Part shown: positions 18,226-26,392 of the stretch, one piece after another
How the letters are laid out: the number at the start of each line of letters is the position of its first letter
Numbering within the stretch: the stretch's first letter is position 1
NCBI RefSeq assembly: GCF_018304765.1
Contig: NZ_CP072643.1
Location: 186,001 to 250,000 of the forward strand
Direction of reading: 5' to 3'
Source: Chloracidobacterium sp. N
GTDB taxonomy: Bacteria > Acidobacteriota > Blastocatellia > Chloracidobacteriales > Chloracidobacteriaceae
Length of the DNA stretch: 64,000 bases
Notes under the pieces: generated by a model
The model's database searches: none
What the model was told of the DNA's origin: nothing
The model's input: the letters and a program-made list of their open reading frames with translations, nothing else
Program-made: the position numbers and the translations under genes

Positions 18226-19308
18226 ATGATTTCTCTGGAAAGCCCATCTGCAACCCTCTCCACTCTGGCTCCGCGTGCCGTGGGCGCATCGCCATGCCAA
18301 CTGTGCGGCAACCCTGAAAGCGTTGTCCTGGCTAACCGCGGCCGCCATGGGAAACCTCTCCGAACGGTGATCTGCCTTCAGTGCGGGCTGGTCTGGTCAG
18401 ACCCGCTTCCCCATAACCCCCGTGAGTTCTACACACAACACTACCGCCTCCACTACAAAGGCACGTACACGCCCAAACCAAAGCATATTCTGCGCGCCGG
18501 CAGGTTGGCACTGGCACGCTGTCAGACCATCCGGCATCTGCTGCCGACCCCACAGACGATCCTGGATGTGGGTTCCGGGGGAGGGGAGTTCATCTATCTG
18601 CTTCACAAACTGGGTCACACCGTGCAGGGCATTGAGCCAAACCGGGGTTATGCGGAATATGCCGAAAGTGAGTATGGGCTTCAGGTCCATATCGGCTTTG
18701 CTCAGGATGTGGCCTTGCCGGAAGAACACTTTGACCTGATCACGATGTGGCACGTCCTGGAGCATACCGAACGACCGGCCGAAGTCCTGTTGAAACTGCA
18801 CCGGCTGCTGAAGCCCAGCGGGATACTGGTTATCGAAGTGCCGAATGTTGAGGCGACCTGCCAGGCGCCCCAAAACACCTTTCACGAAGCCCACATCTTC
18901 AACTTCAACCTCTCAACGCTGCAAAAGCTTGCTGAAAAAACAGGCTTCACCGGGATTGGTCAACTGACCTCCGACGATGGCGGGAACATCACCCTTTTTG
19001 CCCGGAAAAACGCAGAAAAAAACGGCGCTCCGGCGGCGCTTGCGATTCCGGGAAATGCGGAAAGCATCATCCGCATTGTCCGGGGACACACGCCGTTGAA
19101 GCATTACACAACCGCACATCCCTATCGCCGGTTGTGGCATCGCCTCCGGCAGTATTTTGCCGGGCAGTACGGGACACGCGATTTCACCAGCGGCAAGGCC
19201 CTGCTTGACCAGCTTTATGCGCCCACCATCCGCCGGCACGTACACCACGGCACACCTCATCAGGAACCAGCATGTCAAACCCCGCCGATGACCCGGTTCA
19301 GGAACTAG
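18226..19308 (+). CDS. SAM-dependent methyltransferase with N-terminal zinc ribbon
   Basis: The protein has 360 residues. A CxxC...CxxC zinc-ribbon-like start (CQLCGNPE...CLQCGLVW) precedes a class I methyltransferase core: ILDVGSGGGEFIYLL (motif I), IEPNRGYAEYAE, FDLITMWHVLEHTERPAEVL and LKPSGILVIEVPN. This matches the methyltransferase_23 type often found in glycan or natural-product clusters. The substrate is unknown. It follows cobO by 17 bases, so it shares the operon, although it is not a known corrin methyltransferase. Its end overlaps the next gene by 37 bases. Confidence 0.82.
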   Translation: MISLESPSATLSTLAPRAVGASPCQLCGNPESVVLANRGRHGKPLRTVICLQCGLVWSDPLPHNPREFYTQHYRLHYKGTYTPKPKHILRAGRLALARCQTIRHLLPTPQTILDVGSGGGEFIYLLHKLGHTVQGIEPNRGYAEYAESEYGLQVHIGFAQDVALPEEHFDLITMWHVLEHTERPAEVLLKLHRLLKPSGILVIEVPNVEATCQAPQNTFHEAHIFNFNLSTLQKLAEKTGFTGIGQLTSDDGGNITLFARKNAEKNGAPAALAIPGNAESIIRIVRGHTPLKHYTTAHPYRRLWHRLRQYFAGQYGTRDFTSGKALLDQLYAPTIRRHVHHGTPHQEPACQTPPMTRFRN

Positions 19309-19709
19309 GTCACAGCCTACATGAGACACCACATCAGCCGGCAGGTCTGACAACTCCGTCGAACCGGCCGTCGGGGCGTCTCCTGTTTCTCAACGCCAGC
19401 ATTCTCACCGCCTATGGTGTTTATCGCTACGAGCCGGTGACACCGGAAGCGGCACGGCAGCTCATTGCCCGGTTTCGCCAGGCGAGACGGACGCTCTACT
19501 CGGCAGTCGGGCATCGCGCCACAGCAGCCTTGATGACCCGGCTGCTGGGCATTGAAGTGCCGTTCAACCGGGTCACGGTTGAGCATCTGGCAGGCGAGTC
19601 GGCGATTGTGCTACGCCTCAATCAGCGCCCGCCGGAAGGACTGGTGCTTTCCATTGCCGACATCGAAGCCATCGGCTATGAACTCGGTCTGGTGACCCGT
19701 CTTGAATAA
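19272..19709 (+). CDS. DUF1874 protein, AcrIII-1/Crn2-type ring nuclease homologue
   Basis: The protein has 145 residues, with a 35-residue disordered N-terminal extension followed by a DUF1874 core. It begins RLLFLNASILTAYG and continues SAVGHRATAALMTRLLG, VPFNRV and LRLNQRPPEGLVLS. DUF1874 includes the STIV B116 protein, the viral anti-CRISPR AcrIII-1 and the cellular ring nuclease Crn2, which cleave cyclic tetra-adenylate made by type III CRISPR systems. The expected catalytic histidine corresponds to H81 in GHRATAA, and R119/E122 in QRPPEG match the conserved Arg/Glu pair. No CRISPR array or cas gene is in the window. Its place between a methyltransferase and cobB is unexpected. Confidence 0.75.
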   Translation: MSNPADDPVQELGHSLHETPHQPAGLTTPSNRPSGRLLFLNASILTAYGVYRYEPVTPEAARQLIARFRQARRTLYSAVGHRATAALMTRLLGIEVPFNRVTVEHLAGESAIVLRLNQRPPEGLVLSIADIEAIGYELGLVTRLE

Positions 19710-19715
19710 CGTGCC

Positions 19716-21128
19716 GTGAACCCTCCCAGAATCATCATTGCCGCGCCGGCCAGCGGTCACGGCAAAAGCACTGTCGCCACGGGACTTATGGCCGCGCTGG
19801 CAGCAGACCGGCGCGTACAGGGGTTCAAAGTCGGCCCCGACTATATTGACCCGATGTACCACACGGCGGCCACGGGGCGGCCCTCACGCAACCTCGACGC
19901 CTGGATGCTGCCGCCGGCTGCGGTGCAACTGGTGTTTGCGCGGGTGGCTGCCACGGCCGACGTGAGCATCATCGAGGGCGTCATGGGCTTTTTTGACGGC
20001 GCCGGCAGCGATCCGCTCGCTGGCAGTACAGCGCAGATGGCGCTGTTGTTGGCGGCTCCGGTCATTCTGGTCGTGGATTGCAGCCACATGTCGGTCAGTG
20101 CGGCGGCGGTTGTCCACGGCTTTCACACGTTTATGCCAAAGGTCAATATCGCTGGCGTCATCTGCAACCGGGTTGGCGGGGAGCGCCATGCCGCATGGCT
20201 GCGGGAGGCCATCACGCAGTACGGCGTTCCAGTACTTGGCTGTCTTCCGTACCTGCCCGACCTTACCATACCGGAGCGGCATCTTGGGCTGTTGACCGTG
20301 GAGGAACGGCCGCAGGCCGTACAGACCTTCCTGGCCCGGGCACGGGAAGCGATGGCACGTGATGTTGATCTGGAGGCGGTCGTGGCGTTGGCTGAAGCCG
20401 CGCCGCCGCTACCGCTGCCGGACAGCGCCGGCCCACTGGCTGCGGCCCTGGCCGCGGCTTCGGATGGCGTGGTTCGGATAGGTGTCGCCCGTGACGAGGC
20501 GTTTTGTTTCTACTACGCGGACAATCTGGACGCGCTGCGGGTCGCGGGTGCGGAGGTCGTGTGGTTCAGTCCGTTGCGCGATGCCGTTCTGCCGCCCGGT
20601 ATCAGCGGGCTGTATTTCGGCGGTGGCTATCCTGAAATTTATGCCGCCGCCCTCAGTGCCAACCGTCCGTTGCTGGCGGCCGTTCGGGAAGCCCACGCCC
20701 AGGAGATGCCGATCTACGCCGAGTGTGGCGGGTTGATGTATCTGACCGAGGCGTTGGAAGATGCCGAAGGGCAGCGCCATCCGATGGTTGGCCTTGTTCC
20801 CGGTGTCTGCCGGATGGAGCGCCGGCTGGTCATGGGCTACCGGGAAGTCAGGCTGGCTGCCGACGGACTTCTGGGCGCGGCCGGACAACGGCTGCGGGGG
20901 CACGAGTTTCACTACTCGACGTGGCAGCGCCCGGAAGGAGCGCCGCCGGCCTACGTCATTGAGCCGCGTCATCCGGCAGAACAACCACGCGCCGAAGGGT
21001 TTGCCAGCGGCTACCTGCATGCCAGCTACATTCACCTGCATTTCGGGCAGGATGCGCGGCTGGCCGCACAGATGGTGGCCCGTTGCCGCCTGTGGCAGGA
21101 AAGCCGGGGGCGGGCGCAGCGTTCATGA
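19716..21128 (+). CDS. cobB: Cobyrinic acid a,c-diamide synthase (CobB/CbiA)
   Basis: The protein has 470 residues. The N-terminal dethiobiotin-synthetase-like domain has the P-loop APASGHGKSTVATGLM and KVGPDYIDPMYH, and VSIIEGVMGFFDG follows. The C-terminal glutamine amidotransferase-like domain carries the nucleophile cysteine in YAECGGLMYLTE and the HASYIHLHF region. The enzyme amidates the a and c carboxylates using glutamine and ATP. GTG at 19716 is used as start, 7 bases after the previous stop. It is the last gene of the operon. Whether the substrate is cobyrinate or hydrogenobyrinate cannot be read directly; the presence of cobN favours the aerobic-type (hydrogenobyrinate) route. Confidence 0.92.
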   Translation: MNPPRIIIAAPASGHGKSTVATGLMAALAADRRVQGFKVGPDYIDPMYHTAATGRPSRNLDAWMLPPAAVQLVFARVAATADVSIIEGVMGFFDGAGSDPLAGSTAQMALLLAAPVILVVDCSHMSVSAAAVVHGFHTFMPKVNIAGVICNRVGGERHAAWLREAITQYGVPVLGCLPYLPDLTIPERHLGLLTVEERPQAVQTFLARAREAMARDVDLEAVVALAEAAPPLPLPDSAGPLAAALAAASDGVVRIGVARDEAFCFYYADNLDALRVAGAEVVWFSPLRDAVLPPGISGLYFGGGYPEIYAAALSANRPLLAAVREAHAQEMPIYAECGGLMYLTEALEDAEGQRHPMVGLVPGVCRMERRLVMGYREVRLAADGLLGAAGQRLRGHEFHYSTWQRPEGAPPAYVIEPRHPAEQPRAEGFASGYLHASYIHLHFGQDARLAAQMVARCRLWQESRGRAQRS

Positions 21129-21153
21129 GAGCCGGGAACCGGGGCGCAGGCAG

Positions 21154-21588
21154 TCACTCGCCGATGACCTTGACGAGCACCCGCTTGGGCCGGTAGCCGT
21201 CAAACTCACCGTAAAAAATCTGCTCCCACGGGCCGAAATCCAGTCGTCCGTTGGTGATGGCGACGACAACCTCCCGTCCCATGATCTGGCGCTTGAGATG
21301 GGCATCGGCATTGTCTTCGCCAGTGCGGTTGTGGTGGTAGTGGTTCGGGTCCGGGTTGAAAGGCGCGAGCTGTTCCAGCCACACGCCGAAGTCGTGGTGC
21401 AGTCCGGCTTCGTCGTCGTTGATGAAGACGCTGGAGGTGATGTGCATGCTGTTGCACAGCACCAGCCCTTCCTTGACGCCGCTGCGCCGCACAATTGCCT
21501 CAACCTGGGGTGTGATGTTGACGAAGGCCATTTTGGAGGGAAGGTTGAAGGTCAGGTATTCCGTCAGGGATTTCATACGCAGTCGCAC
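21154..21588 (-). CDS. YjbQ/UPF0047 family protein
   Basis: The protein has 144 residues, the usual size for this family. [48 protein letters not shown] and [13 protein letters not shown] are characteristic of UPF0047/YjbQ proteins, some of which have been linked to thiamine phosphate synthase activity. The cluster of histidines suggests a metal site. The start could be the ATG at 21588 or the one at 21576. It converges on cobB with a 25-base gap. Confidence 0.88.
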   Translation of the reverse strand: MRLRMKSLTEYLTFNLPSKMAFVNITPQVEAIVRRSGVKEGLVLCNSMHITSSVFINDDEAGLHHDFGVWLEQLAPFNPDPNHYHHNRTGEDNADAHLKRQIMGREVVVAITNGRLDFGPWEQIFYGEFDGYRPKRVLVKVIGE

Positions 21589-21825
21589 CCTTGTGTGAGT
21601 TTGTCCGGCATGATTGCTGATGTGCTGCCGGTGGCCATGATCCTGGGCCGTGTGACAGAAGCAAGGGACGGCGCGCCGTACAAAAATCTGAAAGTACGCG
21701 AAATTTTCTCAAAATCCCCGGCGCTGTATTGCGTTGACACAGTGAAGCACGTATCCTTGTGCCACACGACATTTTGTACCGGCCCCTTCCGATGCGGGCC
21801 GGTTGTGAAAGGAGTTGCGCAAGCG

Positions 21826-22590
21826 ATGTTGAAGTGCAGGGCGCTGCGCCGGAGTTTTGTTTTTTTCTTCCTGTTTGCGTCGTGGCTTGCGGCTGCCTCT
21901 GGTGAGGCGCGCGCCCAGTTTACTGATCCGCTGAGCGGGATGCAGTTTGAGACCATGGCCATGGCGAACCTGAGTCTCATGCTGTCGTTGTCCCAGCGCA
22001 GTGTGTTTTACCAGTCGGTGCCGCTGCGTCTTTCCGGCGACCGGGGGCGGGCCGGCAGCAATGCCCAACGGCGTACGCCGGCGGCCGCACCGGAAAGCCG
22101 TCCGGTACAGACACCGCGCCAGTATGCCGTGACGGATTTTCGTCCGCGCCGGCGGCAGTCCATTGCCGAGCAGTTTGCGTCGTTGTCCAACGACCCGCAG
22201 CAGCGGGCGACGCTGCTTTCGCTGGGCGATGCCATTTTCAAGGAAATTGAGCGAAGCCCGGACTTTCGCAAAAACAACCTGACATACGCGGTGGCTTTGG
22301 CCGTCGGGGTTGCTGTCGGGATTGAACGCGGACGGGACCTCACCGATGAGGAGTCAGAATTTCTGCTGGGGGCAGTTCACGAACTGTTGACCTCTGACCC
22401 GAAGCTGATGCAGCAGCCGGCGGCCGAACTGACAGCCTTGTATGACACATGCCTGTTGTTTGGCGGGCTGATGACGACGTTTCACCTTGACGCCCAACAG
22501 AATGGGACCCGTGAGTCTGAACTGGCGGCCAAGCGGCTGGCCAAGGTCACGCTTCAGGCGCTGGGCTGGCCGACAGATTCGAAAAAGTAA
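21826..22590 (+). CDS. Secreted DUF6683-like protein, paralogue of 10817-11578
   Basis: The open frame starts far upstream, but that part is the shadow of cobB and yjbQ. The ATG at 21826 opens a clear signal peptide (FVFFFLFASWLAAASGEARA) and is preceded by AAAGGAG. The 254-residue product has a disordered stretch, then VTDFRPRRRQSIAEQF, LTYAVALAVGVAVGIERG and a C-terminal helical region. This matches the layout of the protein at 10817-11578. Function unknown; exported. Confidence 0.7.
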   Translation: MLKCRALRRSFVFFFLFASWLAAASGEARAQFTDPLSGMQFETMAMANLSLMLSLSQRSVFYQSVPLRLSGDRGRAGSNAQRRTPAAAPESRPVQTPRQYAVTDFRPRRRQSIAEQFASLSNDPQQRATLLSLGDAIFKEIERSPDFRKNNLTYAVALAVGVAVGIERGRDLTDEESEFLLGAVHELLTSDPKLMQQPAAELTALYDTCLLFGGLMTTFHLDAQQNGTRESELAAKRLAKVTLQALGWPTDSKK

Positions 22591-22698
22591 TGGGGACAAA
22601 CGGGGTTGGAAAGCCCAGCCTGGGCAAGGCACCGGGTAAGACAAACAGCAATTCAACCATCAACCGGGAAACCGGTGTCATAGATAGGAGACCTGAAC

Positions 22699-23544
22699 AT
22701 GAAATTCGTATCCATCAAATTTTCCAAGAAAAAAACCATGTTTCTGTTCGGATGTTTTCTGTCCGTTTTTGCCATGACAGGCCCGGTGCTTGGCGTTGTG
22801 TCACAGGAGAAACCTCAATCGCCTCCGGTCGCAGGCAGTGCGTCGCAGGAAAAACCTCAACCGTCACCGGACGATCTGTTTGTTCCCCCGGACTCTCCAA
22901 TACCAGATATAGACTTTTCAATTCTGAATCAAAAATTCAGATTGATGGACCTGGCGCGGGATATTGCCGAAAGCATGAAAAACGAGCCCACGGAGACGAA
23001 GTTTGAAAAAATAATGCAGATGCCATCTGGATTGCGCAGATTTATCATGTGGAGTCTTCCAGAGGAAGAAATAATCCAGCATTTTACGTATACTATGGAA
23101 AAGGAAGTTGCCCCGAAATATCCATCAAAAGCTGCCGATGTCAAAAGCCTGCACCAAAAGATTGTGGAAATGATCCCCGCAATCAGGCAGGCCCTGCAGC
23201 AATCGCGCATATCTTTTGAAATCCCGCGGAAATTTATCATGAGCCTGACGCCTGGTGAAATTGAGATTATTAAAGGAGCAAGTGATCTAAGCCGTATGAA
23301 TTCAGAAGTGTATATCAACATGATGCAAAGCATAGACAAAATGGCTATAGGAGAACGCGGATGGAACTTTCTTGAGAAAATAAGCTCGTTTTCTCCAACC
23401 GCACGTGAACTCATCATGATGTTTCCGCCGGATAAGAGAACAAAACCATCACCTACGGAAGAAGTCATATATGATGACGGATTCATAATTATTATTGATG
23501 ATGGCAAAGGAGAATGTGTAACCCCCAGTCGTAACCAGCATTGA
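22699..23544 (+). CDS. Secreted protein, family copy B with shortened tail
   Basis: The protein has 281 residues, with a signal peptide ([18 protein letters not shown]). The body carries the family blocks [46 protein letters not shown] and [13 protein letters not shown]. The motif equivalent to TDGFF is YDDGFIIII, followed after a few residues by a single cysteine (GEC) and the stop, so the Cys-rich tail seen in copies A, C and D is almost missing. The base composition is visibly more A/T rich than in the neighbours. The function is unknown. Confidence 0.72.
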   Translation: MKFVSIKFSKKKTMFLFGCFLSVFAMTGPVLGVVSQEKPQSPPVAGSASQEKPQPSPDDLFVPPDSPIPDIDFSILNQKFRLMDLARDIAESMKNEPTETKFEKIMQMPSGLRRFIMWSLPEEEIIQHFTYTMEKEVAPKYPSKAADVKSLHQKIVEMIPAIRQALQQSRISFEIPRKFIMSLTPGEIEIIKGASDLSRMNSEVYINMMQSIDKMAIGERGWNFLEKISSFSPTARELIMMFPPDKRTKPSPTEEVIYDDGFIIIIDDGKGECVTPSRNQH

Positions 23545-23756
23545 AAGGCCAATGAAATACAGTGGGCTGATGGATGGCAGACCCACCAGGTCAGTCGTGC
23601 AGGCGCAGGATGCTGACCAAGGTACTGCCGCCTGCCAGCAGATGAAAATCCGGGAGTACCTCACCCCCTTTGCCCGGTTCTACGGACGCAGGAATGAGCG
23701 TATGGACGGCTCGTGCACCCCTTTCCTGCGCCTCTACATTGACACCTTTGAGCGGA

Positions 23757-24118
23757 TTGGGCTGGACTTGGGGCAATACACTTAAGAAAACGCTTCATGG
23801 TCTTTGGGCAAGTTCGCAGGTGAATTTGGAGCGTTGGTCCACACCGTCGCGCAGAGCGTTCGTGTCGGGTCGTCCTGATATTTTTTGAGATGTCTTCTTC
23901 AAGACGGGCAATTGCATCCTCGAAGTGACGAATGTCCAACTGGTCTGTTGGTCATGGATGCACCTCAGAATCCAGGGTATTTCCGAAGACCGTTGGCCGG
24001 GAAATACGCTGTTGCTCACCTGAGTATCCATTTTTGCCCCGGCGTTTTCAAAACCAAGTAGCTTTGGATTGTCCTCAATCTTCTGATCTGCGGGCTGGAA
24101 GCCCGCGCTTCCAAGTAT
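23757..24118 (-). pseudogene. Truncated duplicate of the toxin-antitoxin gene start and its upstream region
   Basis: This segment is an imperfect direct copy of 24655-25018. On the minus strand it encodes MDIRHFEDAIARLEEDIS and later [16 protein letters not shown], which match LDIRPFENAIARLEEGIS and KTLKRFLEFVSPSPAQ of the intact gene at 24437-24850, with a frameshifted middle. The rest of the segment copies the region upstream of that gene, including the palindrome GCGGGCTGGAAGCCCGC. It is a non-functional remnant of a tandem duplication. Confidence 0.75.
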
Positions 24119-24119
24119 T

Positions 24120-24440
24120 TCACTTTCCACCCTGTACTACAACCTTATCCCGCTCGATGATCTCCCGGAAGGCCTGGCTGGTGGTGGCCCAGTCCACCAC
24201 ATCCACCTTCCATGGCAGGTCAGATTCCGAAAAGTCATCCCGCAAAGCAGCCCTGACATCCAGCGGTAATGCCCGGTCACTGATGATCACCAGATCGAGA
24301 TCGGAATGCGGTTTGGCTGTCCGCTTCGCACGAGAGCCAAAAGCCCACACTTCATACCCGGGCACATGCTTCTGCAGGATACGTCGCACCATAGCCCAGT
24401 GTCCCGGGTGAATATCTATCGGGGGGCAATCCGTACTCAT
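24120..24440 (-). CDS. MNT-type nucleotidyltransferase
   Basis: The protein has 106 residues. The nucleotidyltransferase motif is WAFGSRAKRTAKPHSDLDLVI, that is GS, ten residues, then DxD. This is the minimal nucleotidyltransferase fold used by MNT/HEPT toxin-antitoxin modules, where it usually acts as the antitoxin that modifies its partner. It overlaps the stop of the upstream gene by 4 bases, so the pair is co-translated. The target of modification is inferred from the family. Confidence 0.85.
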   Translation of the reverse strand: MSTDCPPIDIHPGHWAMVRRILQKHVPGYEVWAFGSRAKRTAKPHSDLDLVIISDRALPLDVRAALRDDFSESDLPWKVDVVDWATTSQAFREIIERDKVVVQGGK

Positions 24441-24850
24441 GTGAGCCTTGCCTTCAGTGCGTCGCGCAGATGGCGGGCTTCTTCCAGAAAAGCAGGAATC
24501 CCGGCCACGACTTCGAGCGCAACGCCTTCGTCACAGGTATGACTGGTTTTGCTGCGCATTTCACGGTAGCGCCGCCAGGTCGGCCAATCACCGAGCAGAA
24601 GCCCCTGCTCATTACCGGAACGAATCAGGTCCTGAAAGGACATCTGGTCGTATTGGGCTGGACTTGGGGAAACGAACTCAAGAAAACGCTTCAGGGTCTT
24701 GTGGGCCAGTTCATAGGTGAATTCAAAGCGTTGGATCGCACCGTCGCGCAACAGCGTCCGTGTCGGGTCAGCCTGATATTCTGAGATACCCTCTTCAAGA
24801 CGGGCAATCGCATTCTCGAAGGGACGAATGTCCAACCAGTCTGTGGTCAT
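24437..24850 (-). CDS. HI0074-type nucleotidyltransferase substrate-binding protein (HEPT-like)
   Basis: The protein has 137 residues. FENAIARLEEGISEYQ, RFEFTYELAHKTLKRFLEF, FQDLIRSGNEQGLL and WRRYREMRSKTSH match the HI0074/TIGR01987 family, the helical partner of minimal nucleotidyltransferases and a relative of HEPT toxins. It is the first gene of the pair with 24120-24440. A decayed copy of its start and upstream region lies downstream at 23757-24118. Confidence 0.85.
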   Translation of the reverse strand: MTTDWLDIRPFENAIARLEEGISEYQADPTRTLLRDGAIQRFEFTYELAHKTLKRFLEFVSPSPAQYDQMSFQDLIRSGNEQGLLLGDWPTWRRYREMRSKTSHTCDEGVALEVVAGIPAFLEEARHLRDALKARLT

Positions 24851-25018
24851 GGATGCACCTCAGAATCCAGGGTATTTCCGAAGACCGTTGGCAGGGAAAT
24901 ATACCGCTGTTCACCTGAGTATCCAGGTTCGCCCCGGCGCTTTCAAAACCCAAGTATCTTCAGGTTGTCCTCAACCTTCTGATCTGCGGGCTGGAAGCCC
25001 GCGCTCCCAAGCACCCCA
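24655..25018. repeat. Direct repeat, intact copy (degenerate copy at 23757-24118)
   Basis: About 360 bases from GGGCTGGACTTGGGG to GGCTGGAAGCCCGCGCT occur twice in the same orientation, about 900 bases apart, with roughly 85-90% identity by eye and several indels. The repeat covers the start of the toxin-antitoxin gene, its upstream region and the 3' end of the gene at 24943-26109. It indicates a past tandem duplication followed by decay of one copy. Confidence 0.75.
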
Positions 25019-26109
25019 ACCAGACTCGTCCCACGCGCCCGGGAAGCCGCCAGGACCGTTGTCCGCAACGTCGTCAGCCCACCCTTGAGCGTACTCAGCA
25101 GCTTTGACTGGGCAAACTTCTTCTTCAAAAACCCAAGCTGCCCACCCAGAAGATCAGTCTGAAGGCACACGCTGTACACCACAATAGTCTGTGTCCGTCC
25201 GGTGGGGTCAGTGAAGGGAATGAGTTCCGCCAGAACAAAGGCGGCTTCCGTGTAGTGATTGGCGTAGATGAGCGTTGAGGCAATATAGTCACGCCCCTTG
25301 TCCTGCCACATCAGGACGTGCACAACGGTGGTGACGGGTTTGAGATCACCGTACTTCTGAACGGCCCAGTAGAGAAAAGACTCGCCCCGGATGGCATCCA
25401 GGCGGGGAAAACGCTCAAGCATTGTGTGCGCCCGGGATGCCGGGTGTGCCAGACGAAAACACTCTGACACCAGCGACGCCACGGCGGCCGGTACGTCGGT
25501 CGGCATGTTCTTGTCAGCATAAGCTGGAAGTCCCCGTGGCCCGTGGGTGGCGTACGCCAGCGCGCGCTTCCAGAGCATCTGCCGGTAGGCATCCGCCAGC
25601 GACGGGCGGAGCTGTGCCGCCGGGCAGGTCTGCCGGAGTTGCGTCAGGGTTTCAATTTCTGCCGCAGAAAGCTTGATTTTTGAGTCTCCCACGTGCGCCG
25701 TGGAAAGCTCCGTAAGGGTGTCAGGACTCACAGGAAGGTGCGCCACGTCTGCAAGCGTCGGGACGGGGCTGAATCGCCCACAGGTGGTGACGCTTCCGCC
25801 ATGCCGGATGGCTTCCAGGGAGCGGTAGGCGTCCAGAAACGTTTCCGGCGGGCTTTCCACTATAGCCAGTCCCTGAGCGGCAATGGTTTTGGCGTGGCCG
25901 GTCGGGAGCGGACGGACGACGATGCCGCCGGTGTCGAGAAGCCGTTGTTCTTCCGGTCCCAGATTCAACCCGGCCACAGAGACGGCTTCGTGGCTGACTG
26001 GTGAAGGATGCCTGCCGGCAGTGACGTTGGTCTGACTGAGTGTGACAAGTCCTGCCAGCAGGCCGATGAACCAGCCTTGGCGTCCTGCCCGTAGGCCTTT
26101 TGTGGGCAT
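24943..26109 (-). CDS. Secreted protein of unknown function, about 388 aa
   Basis: The frame is open from 26223, but the ATG at 26109 starts a signal peptide (GWFIGLLAGLVTLSQTNVTA) and is preferred. The body is mostly helical, with LSAAEIETLTQLRQTCPAA, YADKNMPTDVPAAVASLVSE, FLYWAVQKYGDLKPVTTVV and HYTEAAFVLAELIPFTDP. No known domain was recognised. The last residues (LGSAGFQPADQKVED) are encoded by the palindromic repeat GCGGGCTGGAAGCCCGC, so the natural C-terminus may have been replaced when the repeat or the duplication arrived. Confidence 0.65.
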   Translation of the reverse strand: MPTKGLRAGRQGWFIGLLAGLVTLSQTNVTAGRHPSPVSHEAVSVAGLNLGPEEQRLLDTGGIVVRPLPTGHAKTIAAQGLAIVESPPETFLDAYRSLEAIRHGGSVTTCGRFSPVPTLADVAHLPVSPDTLTELSTAHVGDSKIKLSAAEIETLTQLRQTCPAAQLRPSLADAYRQMLWKRALAYATHGPRGLPAYADKNMPTDVPAAVASLVSECFRLAHPASRAHTMLERFPRLDAIRGESFLYWAVQKYGDLKPVTTVVHVLMWQDKGRDYIASTLIYANHYTEAAFVLAELIPFTDPTGRTQTIVVYSVCLQTDLLGGQLGFLKKKFAQSKLLSTLKGGLTTLRTTVLAASRARGTSLVGVLGSAGFQPADQKVEDNLKILGF

Positions 26110-26392
26110 GGTTCGATACCTTTCCAGTCGGGATGAACCAGACAAAACCCGACCTTGAACTTTACCCGGCCTTGAACTTTTGCTGTCTGTGGTTAGGCTT
26201 TCGGTGCTACGTCCGTTGAACATTCCGGCAACATTTCTGCATCCTTGCGGACGGGCATAGAAACATAATCTATATTATCAGACTCTAAGCCTCCAAAATA
26301 AGCATCCAAAACCGGACTGAAGCTGAAAACACTCCGTACCCCTGCCCCGGAAACGACAGAAGCAAGGCGGCTTCAGTCACAGCCGTGATCAA

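Noticed and set aside
20761-21825. A long upstream extension of the gene at 21826
   Set aside because: The extension crosses the end of cobB and the whole of yjbQ. The signal peptide at 21826 marks the real start.
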